Shown in pieces: positions 25,585-34,371 of a stretch of 64,000 bases of DNA. A model generated the notes under the pieces. That model saw nothing but the letters and a program-made list of their open reading frames with translations, was not told the DNA's origin and made no database searches. The translations under genes and the position numbers were made by a program. Origin of the DNA: CCY15215 sp039194995 (lineage in GTDB: Bacteria > Cyanobacteriota > Cyanobacteriia > Cyanobacteriales > Spirulinaceae). The stretch is from contig JBCCVR010000004.1 in the NCBI GenBank assembly GCA_039194995.1, forward strand, positions 18,883 through 82,882, in the 5' to 3' direction. Numbering within the stretch: position 1 is the first letter of the stretch; the number at the start of each line of letters is the position of its first letter.

Positions 25585-27462
25585 TTATGCAGCAGAATCG
25601 ACAAAATCAACATCGATGATATCATCATCAGTTTTGGTATTTTGTGCCGTTTCTTCGTTAGAATTGGCATACATGGCATTGCCGATTTGCATTAGGGTTT
25701 GTTTCAATTCATCGCTGAGAGACTTCAGGCGATCGCTCTCTTCTTTTTCGATCGCATCTCGTAACTGTTGGATGAGATTTTCGGCGCGATCGCGATCTTC
25801 CGAAGCAACTCGATCGCCTAGATCGTTCAGTTGTTTCTCGGCTTGATAAACTAAGGAATCCGCCGTATTTTTGGCATCGATTTGCTCTCGGCGTTTCTTA
25901 TCTGCTTCTGCGTTTCGTTCCGCATCTTTCATCATGCGATCGACTTCTTTTTCATCCAAAGTTGAGGCTCCGGAAATGGTAATCGATTGCTCTTTTCCAG
26001 TGGCTTTATCTTTCGCAGAAACCGCTAGCACGCCATTAGCATCAATATCGAAGGTGACTTCAATTTGCGGTACGCCACGCGGTGCGGGGGGAATGCCATC
26101 CAAACGGAATGTTCCCAAACTCTTGTTATCATTGGCGAATTCTCGTTCCCCTTGCAAAACGTGAATTTCCACATTGGGTTGACTGTCCGCCGCCGTCGAA
26201 AACACCTCCGATTTTTTGCTGGGAATGGTGGTATTGCGAGGAATAATAGGAGTCATGACCCCGCCCAAAGTTTCCACGCCCAAAGAGAGAGGCGTAACGT
26301 CTAACAAAAGTACGTTGCTCACTTCTCCACCGAGAACGCCCCCTTGAATGGCAGCACCCACAGCGACCACTTCATCGGGGTTGACCCCCTGACAGGGTTC
26401 TTTTCCAGTAATGCGCTTTACGAGGTCTTGCACGGCGGGAATGCGGGTCGAACCACCCACCAAAACCACCTCATCGATGCGATCGGCGGAAAGTTTGGCA
26501 TCTTTTAACGCCTGTTCGACGGGAATGCGACAGCGATCTAACAGATCCGCAGACATCTCCTCGAATTTCGCCCGCGTTAGGGTCATTTCGATGTGTTGGG
26601 GACCTTCTGGGGTGGCGGTGATAAAGGGCAGGCTGATGGATGTTTGCGTTGCGCTGGAAAGTTCGATTTTTGCCTTTTCTGCGGCTTCCGTCAGGCGTTG
26701 TAAGGCTTGCTTATCTTTGCGGAGATCGATACCGCGATCGCCCTTAAATTCATTCGCTAACCAATCTACAATTTGCTTATCGAAATCATCCCCGCCAAGA
26801 TGGGTATCCCCAGAAGTCGAAAGCACCTCAAAAATCCCTTCTCCGACATCGAGAACGGAAACATCAAAAGTTCCCCCTCCCAAGTCAAAAACGAGGATAG
26901 TTTCATTACTTTTCTTATCCAACCCGTAAGCCAAGGCTGCGGCGGTGGGTTCGTTAATAATACGCAGCACTTCTAAGCCCGCAATTTTTCCCGCATCTTG
27001 AGTCGCTTGGCGTTGGGAATCATTAAAATAAGCCGGGACAGTGACGACAGCTTGCGTAACTTTTTCGCCGAGGTAGGTGCTGGCATCATCGGCCAGTTTT
27101 CGCAACACTTGGGCGGAAATTTCTTCCGGGGAAAATTCGCGTTTCGCTTGGGGACAGTTTAATTTAACATTACCATTGCGATCGCGCTTGACCTGATAAG
27201 CAACTTCTTTACTTTCTTGTTGAATTTCATCATATTTGCGCCCGAGAAAGCGCTTAACCGAATAAAAAGTATTATCGGGGTTCATCACCGCTTGTCGCTT
27301 GGCAATTTGTCCCGCGAGGCGATCGCCATTTTTGGTATAAGAAACCACGGAAGGCGTAGTACGATGACCTTCAGCATTCGCAATTACTGTCGGCTGTCCG
27401 CCTTCAATCACTGCAACACAAGAGTTCGTCGTTCCGAGGTCAATTCCAACAATTTTAGACAT
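25585..27462 (-). CDS. dnaK: Hsp70 chaperone DnaK
   Basis: A complete 625-residue Hsp70. The nucleotide-binding domain begins IVGIDLGTTNSCVAV and includes VFDLGGGTFDVSV and the adenosine-loop VVLVGGSTRIP; the substrate domain includes NTTIPSKKSEVFSTA and the C-terminus ends in DDDIIDVDFVDSAA, the EEVD-like tail of bacterial forms. The sequence is closest in style to cyanobacterial DnaK2, the main stress-induced copy; other dnaK copies probably exist elsewhere. It is transcribed toward the left, after hspA, with a hairpin between them. No CIRCE repeat was seen upstream of either gene. Confidence 0.97.
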   Translation of the reverse strand: MSKIVGIDLGTTNSCVAVIEGGQPTVIANAEGHRTTPSVVSYTKNGDRLAGQIAKRQAVMNPDNTFYSVKRFLGRKYDEIQQESKEVAYQVKRDRNGNVKLNCPQAKREFSPEEISAQVLRKLADDASTYLGEKVTQAVVTVPAYFNDSQRQATQDAGKIAGLEVLRIINEPTAAALAYGLDKKSNETILVFDLGGGTFDVSVLDVGEGIFEVLSTSGDTHLGGDDFDKQIVDWLANEFKGDRGIDLRKDKQALQRLTEAAEKAKIELSSATQTSISLPFITATPEGPQHIEMTLTRAKFEEMSADLLDRCRIPVEQALKDAKLSADRIDEVVLVGGSTRIPAVQDLVKRITGKEPCQGVNPDEVVAVGAAIQGGVLGGEVSNVLLLDVTPLSLGVETLGGVMTPIIPRNTTIPSKKSEVFSTAADSQPNVEIHVLQGEREFANDNKSLGTFRLDGIPPAPRGVPQIEVTFDIDANGVLAVSAKDKATGKEQSITISGASTLDEKEVDRMMKDAERNAEADKKRREQIDAKNTADSLVYQAEKQLNDLGDRVASEDRDRAENLIQQLRDAIEKEESDRLKSLSDELKQTLMQIGNAMYANSNEETAQNTKTDDDIIDVDFVDSAA

Positions 27463-27496
27463 ATTTTTTCTCCGATTTCGTACTGGGGATGGGATC

Positions 27497-27515
27497 GGGC
27501 GGGAGTGACCCGCCC
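27497..27515 (-). terminator. Hairpin between hspA and dnaK
   Basis: GGGCGGG, loop AGTGA, CCCGCCC: a seven-base-pair all-GC stem 54 bases after the hspA stop and 35 bases before the dnaK start on the minus strand. It may end hspA transcripts or attenuate read-through into dnaK. Confidence 0.55.
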
Positions 27516-27569
27516 TTAGATTAAACTAAAGTGTTAAAGTGCCGTTTTTTCTGGCAGTTGCAAAGGCGC

Positions 27570-28004
27570 TTAGTTGAGAGCAACTTTGACAACTTTATTC
27601 TTTTCTTCTTCTGCTTTGGGTAGGGTGAGATGAAGAATGCCATTGGTGTATTCAGCAGTCACGCTGGTGTTTTGAATGCGGACGGGAAGGGGAATGACGC
27701 GCTGAAAACTACCGTAATAGAATTCGCTGCGTTTTACGCCACCTTCTTCCACTTTCTTTTCCGCCTTGCGTTCGCCACTGATAGAAACGGCTTCGGCTGT
27801 TGCTTGAATCTCGATATCTTTAGCATCGAGACCGGGAACTTCGAGTTTGAGTAGAACGGCTTCTGAAGTTTCTTCAAGTTCCGCAGCCGGAACAAAGTTT
27901 ACATTCATGCGATCGGGGACAATTCGCGCATCGTCAAAAATGCGATTCATTTCCCGATGCAAGCGATCGATTTCTTGGAAGGGTTGAAAACGAATCAGGT
28001 TCAT
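27570..28004 (-). CDS. hspA: Small heat-shock protein HspA (Hsp20 family)
   Basis: A 144-residue alpha-crystallin-type chaperone with the central domain (about 40-138) and the family block YTNGILHLTLPK. The C-terminal tail lacks a clear IXI anchor, having VVKVALN instead. The family binds unfolding proteins as oligomers and hands them to DnaK. Its place directly upstream of dnaK on the same strand fits joint heat-shock use, although the intervening hairpin suggests separate ends. Confidence 0.95.
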   Translation of the reverse strand: MNLIRFQPFQEIDRLHREMNRIFDDARIVPDRMNVNFVPAAELEETSEAVLLKLEVPGLDAKDIEIQATAEAVSISGERKAEKKVEEGGVKRSEFYYGSFQRVIPLPVRIQNTSVTAEYTNGILHLTLPKAEEEKNKVVKVALN

Positions 28005-28466
28005 AATATTAATCTCCGAAGTTGTCTTTTCTATTCTTTCAGGCGTTTACTTTGCTTGCCTTTGGTTACTACTTTAGCGAGTGAAAACTGTTAAGTCAGT
28101 GTGGTTTTAACGAATTAAAAATTCAAGGTTTCCGAACCTATTTCGTTGATTTTCGGTTTACCGAACTAGGTTTTTTGGTTTTGCGATCGCTGTATTCAGG
28201 TATTAGCAAGATGACAAATTTATCGAATCTATAAAACCCTGAAATTATTCCAAACTCTAATGTTGGGTTAATGGCGATCGGGAGTTTGACAAAAAATGAG
28301 TCCTATGGGTTTGGGAACTATTGAATCGGGTATCAAACCAACTGAAAGGCGTGATAACATATCTGGGGCGCAATTGCAGGTTGATAATGTTCCTCTTATT
28401 CTTCCAGTAGGCTGCGCTTCCCTCAATGGTACTGTTTCCTAGGGGTGTTTTTATACGTTAAAAATC
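28005..28466. other. Intergenic region between hspA and the molybdoenzyme gene
   Basis: A 462-base stretch between divergent genes, expected to hold both promoters. No Circe, tRNA or clear riboswitch was seen. A 48-codon plus-strand frame at 28296-28442 (starts MSPMGLGTIESGIKP) ends 24 bases before the enzyme start; it has a weak ribosome site and no known relative, so I do not call it as a gene. Confidence 0.6.
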
Positions 28467-30992
28467 ATGACATCTAACCGTCAAAAAAACTCGCGCCGGA
28501 ATTTTCTCAAGGATATGGCCGTAGGTGCGGCTGCTGTAACAGGGGCAGATCTCCTCAAAAATCAGAAGCCCGTTGAGGCTTCCAGCGATGGTGTTTATCC
28601 AGCTAAGCCCGTCGATAATGCCCAACCCCAAGAATTTGATTTTACCCAGCAGTCCGGGGCATTGCAGCCCGATCGCATTGTCAATAGTGCCTGTCAGTTC
28701 TGTAATAGTTTGTGTCGCTTAAAAGTTCACCTTAAAGATGGGCGCATCATCGACGTGACCGGGGAATCCGAGGATCCGGTGCAGGCGGGGGGATTTTGCG
28801 TTAAAGGTCCCATGATGACCCAATTGGTTTACAATCGCTTCCGTCTGACTCGTCCCCTTAAACGAGTCGGGGGGGCAAAGGGGTCTTCAGACTCCAAGTT
28901 TGAGCCGATTAGTTGGGATGAAGCCTTAGAAACGATCGCCCGCAAATTTTTAGCCCTGCGAGATACCGGGGAGGCTCGGGCGATCGCCAACAAAACCTCC
29001 GGTCGCCTGCCACGAGGGACGGGATCTCTGGTGGGGCGCTACTTTACCTTATTGGGCAGTCCCAACAACACGGATGTGGGGCCAGTCTGTAACGATGCGG
29101 GGGCCAATGCCTTAACCTGGACTTTTGGCATGGGCAATTTTACCAATGGCTACGGTGTCGATCGCAATATCGGTCAAGAAGACTTAGGATCGGCCAAATG
29201 TTTTCTATTTCTAGGCACCAATCAGGCAGAAACCCATCCGGTCACGTTTGCCTATCTCCTCAGAAGTCGTGCGAAAACCAATGCAAAGTTAATCGTCATC
29301 GATCCCCGCTTAACCCCCACAGGAGCCGAGGCGGATGAGTGGCTTGCCCCCAAACCCCATACGGATTTAGCCTTGGTTCTGGGGATGCTCCATCACATTG
29401 TCAGCAATAACCTGTACGATGCGGAATTCGTACGGCAATGGGTGCTAGGCTTTGAAGAACTCAAGGCGCATCTATTGGAAAACGAGTATACCCCCGAATG
29501 GGCGGCAACCATTGCCGACGTACCCGCCGATCGCATCCGCGATATTGCCACGACCTATGCCACCGCCAAACCCGCCGCTATCTTCTGCAATGCGGGCATT
29601 TCCCACCAGTTGGGGGCATTCGATACCTACCGCGCTCTGTCCTTCCTCGCGGCGATTACGGGCAATATCGGCGTTTCTGGTGGGGGTTGCAACTTCATGC
29701 ACAACACTTGGCCTGGCGGACTGAACTTACCTCCCATGACCGCCACTGTACCCGAAAAACCCGTCGCGTTGCCCGTGGGCCCGGATTACTTTGCCGAGTC
29801 GATTTTGACTGAGAAACCTTATGGGTTGAAGGCGATCGTGACCCAAGGAAACCCCCTCGTTGCCTGCGCCAATAACAAAAAAGTGCAAACCGCCTATCAG
29901 CAACTCGACTTTTATGTTTACACCGGATTGTTTATGGAAGAGTCGGCCTATTATGCCGATATTATTCTCCCCGTGACCAGTGGCTTTGAGATGGAAACGG
30001 TCTATATGCGCCGGGACGATCGCGCCATTCGCTGGCAAAAGCAAGTAGTTTCCCCAGTAGGGGAGTCCAAACCCGATTGGCACATCTGGATCGATCTGGC
30101 TCATGCAACGGCGAAACTGGATCGGCAAAACCCCCCAGAATACTGGACGGAGCATTTTCCCCTCGCTTGGAAAGATTATGGCAACCTGTGGGCGACTTTC
30201 GTGGAAAATACTCCCAGTATGGGAGGCATGACCCAAGCGCGCATGGAACGGAGTGCAGAACCCTTACAATATCCTTGCCCCTCCCCCGATCGCCCCGCAG
30301 TCAGTACCCTCTATCTCGATCATCTCTCTTGGTATCAAGCGGTGGAGTCCCTCGATCCCAATCAAAAGGGCAAACGGTTTTTAACCCCCAGTGGCAAAGT
30401 CGAGATTTACACCGCCGAACTCGAAGCGCAGTTAAGCACGGTCGGTCACAGTGCCTTACCTCGTTTTTACACCCATCCGGAGGTCACGGGGGGACACCCT
30501 TCTATCGAATATAGTCGCGAATTGGTGCAAAATCCCGTCAATCCTCAAGCCCTAACCCTTAAAGCCAGCCTCGGCAAACCCGCATCGGAAGTCATACACG
30601 AAGAATATCCCCTCATGGGCATGACAGGCCGGCCAAGTGTGGTACATTTTCACTCCGTGACCCAGTGGACTTATACGGGCAAGCAAATGAATGGCATCCG
30701 GCTGATTCAAATTCACCCCGAAACCGCCCGCGCCGCAGGGATTAATCAAGGCGATCGCATCAGGGTGGAGAGCCCGAGGGGAGCGATCGAGGGCACGGCT
30801 TTGCTCTGGGAACAGATTCGCAAGGACACGATTTTTATCCCGAACTGGTTCGGTCCCAAACAAGAAGTCGCTTTAGAGTTGGGCACCCCTCTCTACGAAC
30901 CAGCTAGCGTGTTAATTGACGATCGCTACTACGATAATCTATCCGGTCAGCAAGCCTACAAATGCTTTGCCTGCCGCGTCGAAAAAGTCTAA
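28467..30992 (+). CDS. Exported molybdopterin oxidoreductase (DMSO-reductase superfamily)
   Basis: An 841-residue catalytic subunit. It opens with a twin-arginine signal (RRNFLKD, R10-R11), then the [4Fe-4S] motif CX2CX3C...C (C76, C79, C83, C111), and a candidate molybdenum ligand C208 in DVGPVCNDAG. A cysteine ligand is seen in polysulphide/thiosulphate reductases, Nap and formate dehydrogenases; dimethyl sulphoxide reductase uses serine. The substrate is not clear. The C-terminus has an extra CFAC pair. No FeS-ferredoxin or membrane-anchor subunit lies beside it, so it is an orphan or uses a soluble electron carrier. Its coding sequence appears G+C-richer than the flanking genes by eye, which may indicate transfer. 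Confidence 0.88.
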   Translation: MTSNRQKNSRRNFLKDMAVGAAAVTGADLLKNQKPVEASSDGVYPAKPVDNAQPQEFDFTQQSGALQPDRIVNSACQFCNSLCRLKVHLKDGRIIDVTGESEDPVQAGGFCVKGPMMTQLVYNRFRLTRPLKRVGGAKGSSDSKFEPISWDEALETIARKFLALRDTGEARAIANKTSGRLPRGTGSLVGRYFTLLGSPNNTDVGPVCNDAGANALTWTFGMGNFTNGYGVDRNIGQEDLGSAKCFLFLGTNQAETHPVTFAYLLRSRAKTNAKLIVIDPRLTPTGAEADEWLAPKPHTDLALVLGMLHHIVSNNLYDAEFVRQWVLGFEELKAHLLENEYTPEWAATIADVPADRIRDIATTYATAKPAAIFCNAGISHQLGAFDTYRALSFLAAITGNIGVSGGGCNFMHNTWPGGLNLPPMTATVPEKPVALPVGPDYFAESILTEKPYGLKAIVTQGNPLVACANNKKVQTAYQQLDFYVYTGLFMEESAYYADIILPVTSGFEMETVYMRRDDRAIRWQKQVVSPVGESKPDWHIWIDLAHATAKLDRQNPPEYWTEHFPLAWKDYGNLWATFVENTPSMGGMTQARMERSAEPLQYPCPSPDRPAVSTLYLDHLSWYQAVESLDPNQKGKRFLTPSGKVEIYTAELEAQLSTVGHSALPRFYTHPEVTGGHPSIEYSRELVQNPVNPQALTLKASLGKPASEVIHEEYPLMGMTGRPSVVHFHSVTQWTYTGKQMNGIRLIQIHPETARAAGINQGDRIRVESPRGAIEGTALLWEQIRKDTIFIPNWFGPKQEVALELGTPLYEPASVLIDDRYYDNLSGQQAYKCFACRVEKV

Positions 30993-31002
30993 CAATTCTA
31001 GG

Positions 31003-31023
31003 GGGTGTGTTATTAATGCACCC
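31003..31023. terminator. Hairpin between convergent genes
   Basis: GGGTGTG, loop TTATTAA, TGCACCC: a seven-pair stem with two G-U type pairs, between the end of the molybdoenzyme gene and the end of kaiC. It could terminate both. Confidence 0.45.
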
Positions 31024-31037
31024 TACAAAATTTGCGA

Positions 31038-32618
31038 TTATTTCTCCTCGGTACTCTTTCCCGATACCCCGCGAATGATGCGCGAAAGTTCCGTTTTTTC
31101 GTCCACGCTAATGCGCGTTGGCGAACCGCTAATAATGCCCTCGTAATTGCGGAAGGAATCTTTAATATCGGGACCTTCGGAACTGATGGTATATTCGCGA
31201 ATACCTTTATCATGCCAAGAACCGCGCATTTTAAAGACATTAATTGCCCTCGACATTTCCCCACGAATCTCTACATATTGTAACATAATAATGGTATCGG
31301 TAATCGTGGAAATATGAGACTCGGTAATCGAATTCGATCCCATAAATTGATCCGTTGTATTGGTGAAAAAGCCCGTAATTTCTTCTTGCTTGGCATATCC
31401 CGTTACCCCAATTACAAACTGTCGAAAAGCATTATTCGTCACACCTCGCGCCATTGCTGACAAAGAATCGATCGCAATCCGAGACGGTTTAAACTCTTCA
31501 ATCTCCGATTTTATCATCTGTAAGTGATCTTCCAATCCCGCCGATTCGGGATAGGTACAGAGCAGTTTTAACAATCCTCTCTGCTCCATTTCTTCAAAAT
31601 TAACCCCCCAAGAATTGGCATTACGAGATAGTTGAGCGCGAGACTCTTCATAAGCAAATAAAATCGCTCGTTCTCCTTGCCTACAGCCTTCTTGAAGAAA
31701 CTTACTCACCAATAGCGTTTTCCCCGTTCCCGTCGCACCTGTTGCCAAGATAATAGAATCTTTAAAGAACCCGCCGCCGCACATTTCATCCAAAGTTTTA
31801 ACCCCCGAAGATATGCGAACGTTAGAGGAACGCTGAGTTAAACGCATTGCTCCCAAGGGGAAGATATTAATCCCGTCGTTGGTAATCGTAAAAGGATATT
31901 CTCCTTTCATATGGGTCGTTCCCCGCAGCTTTAGAATTTCAATCGTTCGCCTGCGTCGTTCCCCTTCAATTACATTTCGTAAAATAATGACATTATCGGA
32001 GACGAATTCTTCTACCCCGAAACGTGCCACTGGACCGTATTCATCGATTCGTTCCGTGGTCATAATCGACGTTACGCCAATTTGCTTGAGCCGCGCGACG
32101 AGGCGAAAAATTTCCCGTCTCACCACCGATGCGCCTTCATATTGTTGAAAAACCGCCGTAACCGAATCAATCGAAACCCGTTTGGCTTTGTATTTTTTAA
32201 TAGCGTATTGAATGCGTTCGATTAATGCTGAAAGATCGAAATTGCCAACGACTTCTTGACCTTCAGGATCGGGAGACGCATCGAGAATGAAGAGTTTACC
32301 GCGATCGACCAGTTCTTGCAATTCCCAACCGAAACTGCAAGCATTGGTAATAATATCTTGGGGGGACTCTTCAAAGGTCACAAAAATTCCCGCTTCCCCA
32401 AATTGTTCGATCCCGTTATAGAGGAACTGTGTTGCGAGTAAAGTTTTTCCCGTCCCTGACGTTCCGCTTGCTAAAGTCGTTCTCCCGACGGGCATTCCAC
32501 CATGGCTGATTTCGTCAAATCCTTCGATCATCGTCCGGATTTTTCGAACCCCTTTGAGATTGGTTTGACCGTTGGCTTGTTCGTTAGGATTTGCTTGATT
32601 CATTGACGAGTTTTCCAA
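31038..32618 (-). CDS. kaiC: Circadian clock protein KaiC
   Basis: A full-length 526-residue KaiC with two RecA-like rings. CI has Walker A SGTSGTGKTLL and the VTFEESP glutamates; CII has TGATGTGKTLL and FAYEES. The phosphorylation sites fall in ESHISTITDTI, where the adjacent serine and threonine match S431 and T432 of Synechococcus KaiC. The C-terminal tail that KaiA binds (ISGSPTRISVDEKTELSRI) is intact. KaiC is the autophosphorylating core of the clock and paces gene expression. It lies downstream of kaiB and kaiA on the minus strand. The start may instead be the methionine five codons in. Confidence 0.98.
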   Translation of the reverse strand: MENSSMNQANPNEQANGQTNLKGVRKIRTMIEGFDEISHGGMPVGRTTLASGTSGTGKTLLATQFLYNGIEQFGEAGIFVTFEESPQDIITNACSFGWELQELVDRGKLFILDASPDPEGQEVVGNFDLSALIERIQYAIKKYKAKRVSIDSVTAVFQQYEGASVVRREIFRLVARLKQIGVTSIMTTERIDEYGPVARFGVEEFVSDNVIILRNVIEGERRRRTIEILKLRGTTHMKGEYPFTITNDGINIFPLGAMRLTQRSSNVRISSGVKTLDEMCGGGFFKDSIILATGATGTGKTLLVSKFLQEGCRQGERAILFAYEESRAQLSRNANSWGVNFEEMEQRGLLKLLCTYPESAGLEDHLQMIKSEIEEFKPSRIAIDSLSAMARGVTNNAFRQFVIGVTGYAKQEEITGFFTNTTDQFMGSNSITESHISTITDTIIMLQYVEIRGEMSRAINVFKMRGSWHDKGIREYTISSEGPDIKDSFRNYEGIISGSPTRISVDEKTELSRIIRGVSGKSTEEK

Positions 32619-32689
32619 AAAATAAATTTACTAAATGCAGTTTTAAAGAATGAATTAAAAAGAAAAATCAAAAAAATTTTGGACTTGGG

Positions 32690-32992
32690 TTAGGCTTCCG
32701 AGATTTCCTCGTAGAGTAGATCTAGACCGATCAAAACTTTTTCGCGATCGGAAAGATCTCCTATAATTTTCCGCACGGGAGGGGGCAATACTTTAGAGAG
32801 GGTCGGCGTGGCTAAGATTTTATCTTCTTCGGCAAGTTGGGGATTTTTGAGAACGTCAATGACTTTGAGGGCGTAAACTCCTTGAAAATCTTGCTCCAGA
32901 ATTGTTTTTAAGGTTTTTAAAGCTCTAGCAGAGTTGGGGGTATTTCCGGCAACATAGAGCTTAAGCACATACGTTTTTTTCGAGAGACTCAT
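32690..32992 (-). CDS. kaiB: Circadian clock protein KaiB
   Basis: A 100-residue KaiB, close to the usual 102. It starts SLSKKTYVLKLYVAGNTP and contains PQLAEEDKILATPTLSK and LPPPVRKIIGDLSD, the family's hallmark. KaiB binds phosphorylated KaiC, sequesters KaiA and drives dephosphorylation; it is a fold-switching protein. It is 61 bases after kaiA and 71 before kaiC, so all three may be one transcript, or kaiBC may have its own promoter as in Synechococcus. Confidence 0.98.
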   Translation of the reverse strand: MSLSKKTYVLKLYVAGNTPNSARALKTLKTILEQDFQGVYALKVIDVLKNPQLAEEDKILATPTLSKVLPPPVRKIIGDLSDREKVLIGLDLLYEEISEA

Positions 32993-33053
32993 AGATTGAT
33001 AAGGAATGAGGGGTTAACAGCAATAAACTAGCAGCTTAACGTACCTTAAGATT

Positions 33054-34040
33054 TTATTCCCTTGTTGCAAAGACTTCAAAGGGAATGTCTTCTCGGGGAA
33101 TCGATCGCCGATACATCTCGCATAAATGGGCAATAATGTCAATCAACACGAGGCGATAATCGAGTAAAATTTCCTCACTGCGCCCCTCGAGTTTCAACTG
33201 TTGGGCGAATTCGTCCACGAGTTCCATATGAATCTCTAAAATTTGGGACACTGAGAGATCGGCAAAAAAGGCACGATTGACCAATTGATCTAACAGAGGA
33301 TTGAGGGGATAGTTGGAAACGAAGTAATTCAAAAATATCTCGCTATAGTCTTTTTTTAGCTCTCGCAATAAGGATTTTTGCCCTTGGGGAGATAAGTTTC
33401 GCAAAAAGTCTTGGGGGTTGCGCTTGTAATAAATTCCCAAGTACCCGAGGCGCTCTTTGAGTTTCTCAGCCAAACGACGTTGTTGCAGGAGGAGGAAATT
33501 CTGCTTGCTCTGCGCCTTAGCCCATGCTAACGTGTCGGCTGATGTCTCGAGATCGCTAGCGGGGGCGAGTTTGAGAAAATTGGCGATCGCGCGCTCGATC
33601 GCCGTGGGAATTTGCTCGAGATGCTTCCCCAACAGTAAAACTTCTCCGGTATGGTAGAGATAATTGGCGGCTTCTGGGGCTGTATGGGGAAAAGTTTCGG
33701 AAAACTGTTCGCTCTTAATTTCGTCGGTTTTGGGATTGGTATTTTGTGAATTGGTCGGCTCGATAATGACGATCGGCAGCAAAATGCCGCGATGGTAGAG
33801 GGTATCGAGCACCTCTAGCTCGGATGAAATATTCTGCAAAATCAGGCAGTCAATCCGTTCTTTATCGCGTTCTACCAGAGCGAGAAAATCATCTTGGCTG
33901 CTTCTCTGTTCGTAAATGTAGCGATCGCTGCCTAATAAATTCTTCAGCGATCGGCACAAACCCTCAGTTTTAGCATAAATGCAAATAAATAATTGAGGAT
34001 CTGAGGCAGTAGAAAGGGAAGATGTCTCGCTTGTCATCAA
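33054..34040 (-). CDS. kaiA: Circadian clock protein KaiA
   Basis: A 328-residue KaiA, longer than the 284 residues of Synechococcus. The N-terminal pseudo-receiver domain spans roughly 15-160 and the C-terminal four-helix domain about 200-320, ending DIPFEVFATRE, with the KaiC-binding block ETH-like helices (LGYLGIYYKRNPQDFLRNL). It stimulates KaiC autophosphorylation. A linker with extra residues (about 100-180) accounts for the length. It is the first gene of the kai group on the minus strand and is divergent from a hybrid kinase gene. Confidence 0.95.
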   Translation of the reverse strand: MMTSETSSLSTASDPQLFICIYAKTEGLCRSLKNLLGSDRYIYEQRSSQDDFLALVERDKERIDCLILQNISSELEVLDTLYHRGILLPIVIIEPTNSQNTNPKTDEIKSEQFSETFPHTAPEAANYLYHTGEVLLLGKHLEQIPTAIERAIANFLKLAPASDLETSADTLAWAKAQSKQNFLLLQQRRLAEKLKERLGYLGIYYKRNPQDFLRNLSPQGQKSLLRELKKDYSEIFLNYFVSNYPLNPLLDQLVNRAFFADLSVSQILEIHMELVDEFAQQLKLEGRSEEILLDYRLVLIDIIAHLCEMYRRSIPREDIPFEVFATRE

Positions 34041-34371
34041 TCGTAAACCTTAGCCAACCATTTGCTCTTGCTGTTTTTCTGTCTAATCTTAAAATAATAT
34101 AAAATTTGTTGGCGATCTTGTCACGATCGCCAATGTAAAAGTTTTTGGTAAAGTTTTTGGTCATTCTGGCGATCGCACTTGTTGAGGCAGACTAAGAAAT
34201 GTAATTAATTGTAATCTTCTTTCCGGAAAATTAGCTCGAAAGGCAATAATAAAATTGGGACTCTGATAGACCTGGAACGCAAAATCTCAAAATTTTACCC
34301 ATTCCCCATAGTCGGCCCCAACTCCGAGGGCATCCCGATCGCGAGGCATTATATTTTTAACGTTGCGACTC
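34041..34371. promoter_or_regulatory. Divergent promoter region, kaiA and kinase
   Basis: This 331-base stretch separates kaiA (minus) from the kinase (plus) and must carry both promoters. It holds a perfect hairpin, TTGGCGATC, seven-base loop, GATCGCCAA at 34109-34133, made around HIP1 halves. Beside it is a 12-base tandem duplication, AAAGTTTTTGGT, at 34138-34149 and 34150-34161. No clock-box match could be confirmed by eye. Confidence 0.5.

Noticed and set aside
28429..28442. NtcA-like site GTA-N8-TAG upstream of the molybdoenzyme
   Set aside because: The consensus is GTA-N8-TAC, and the nearest -10-like hexamer lies too close to the start codon for a normal leader.
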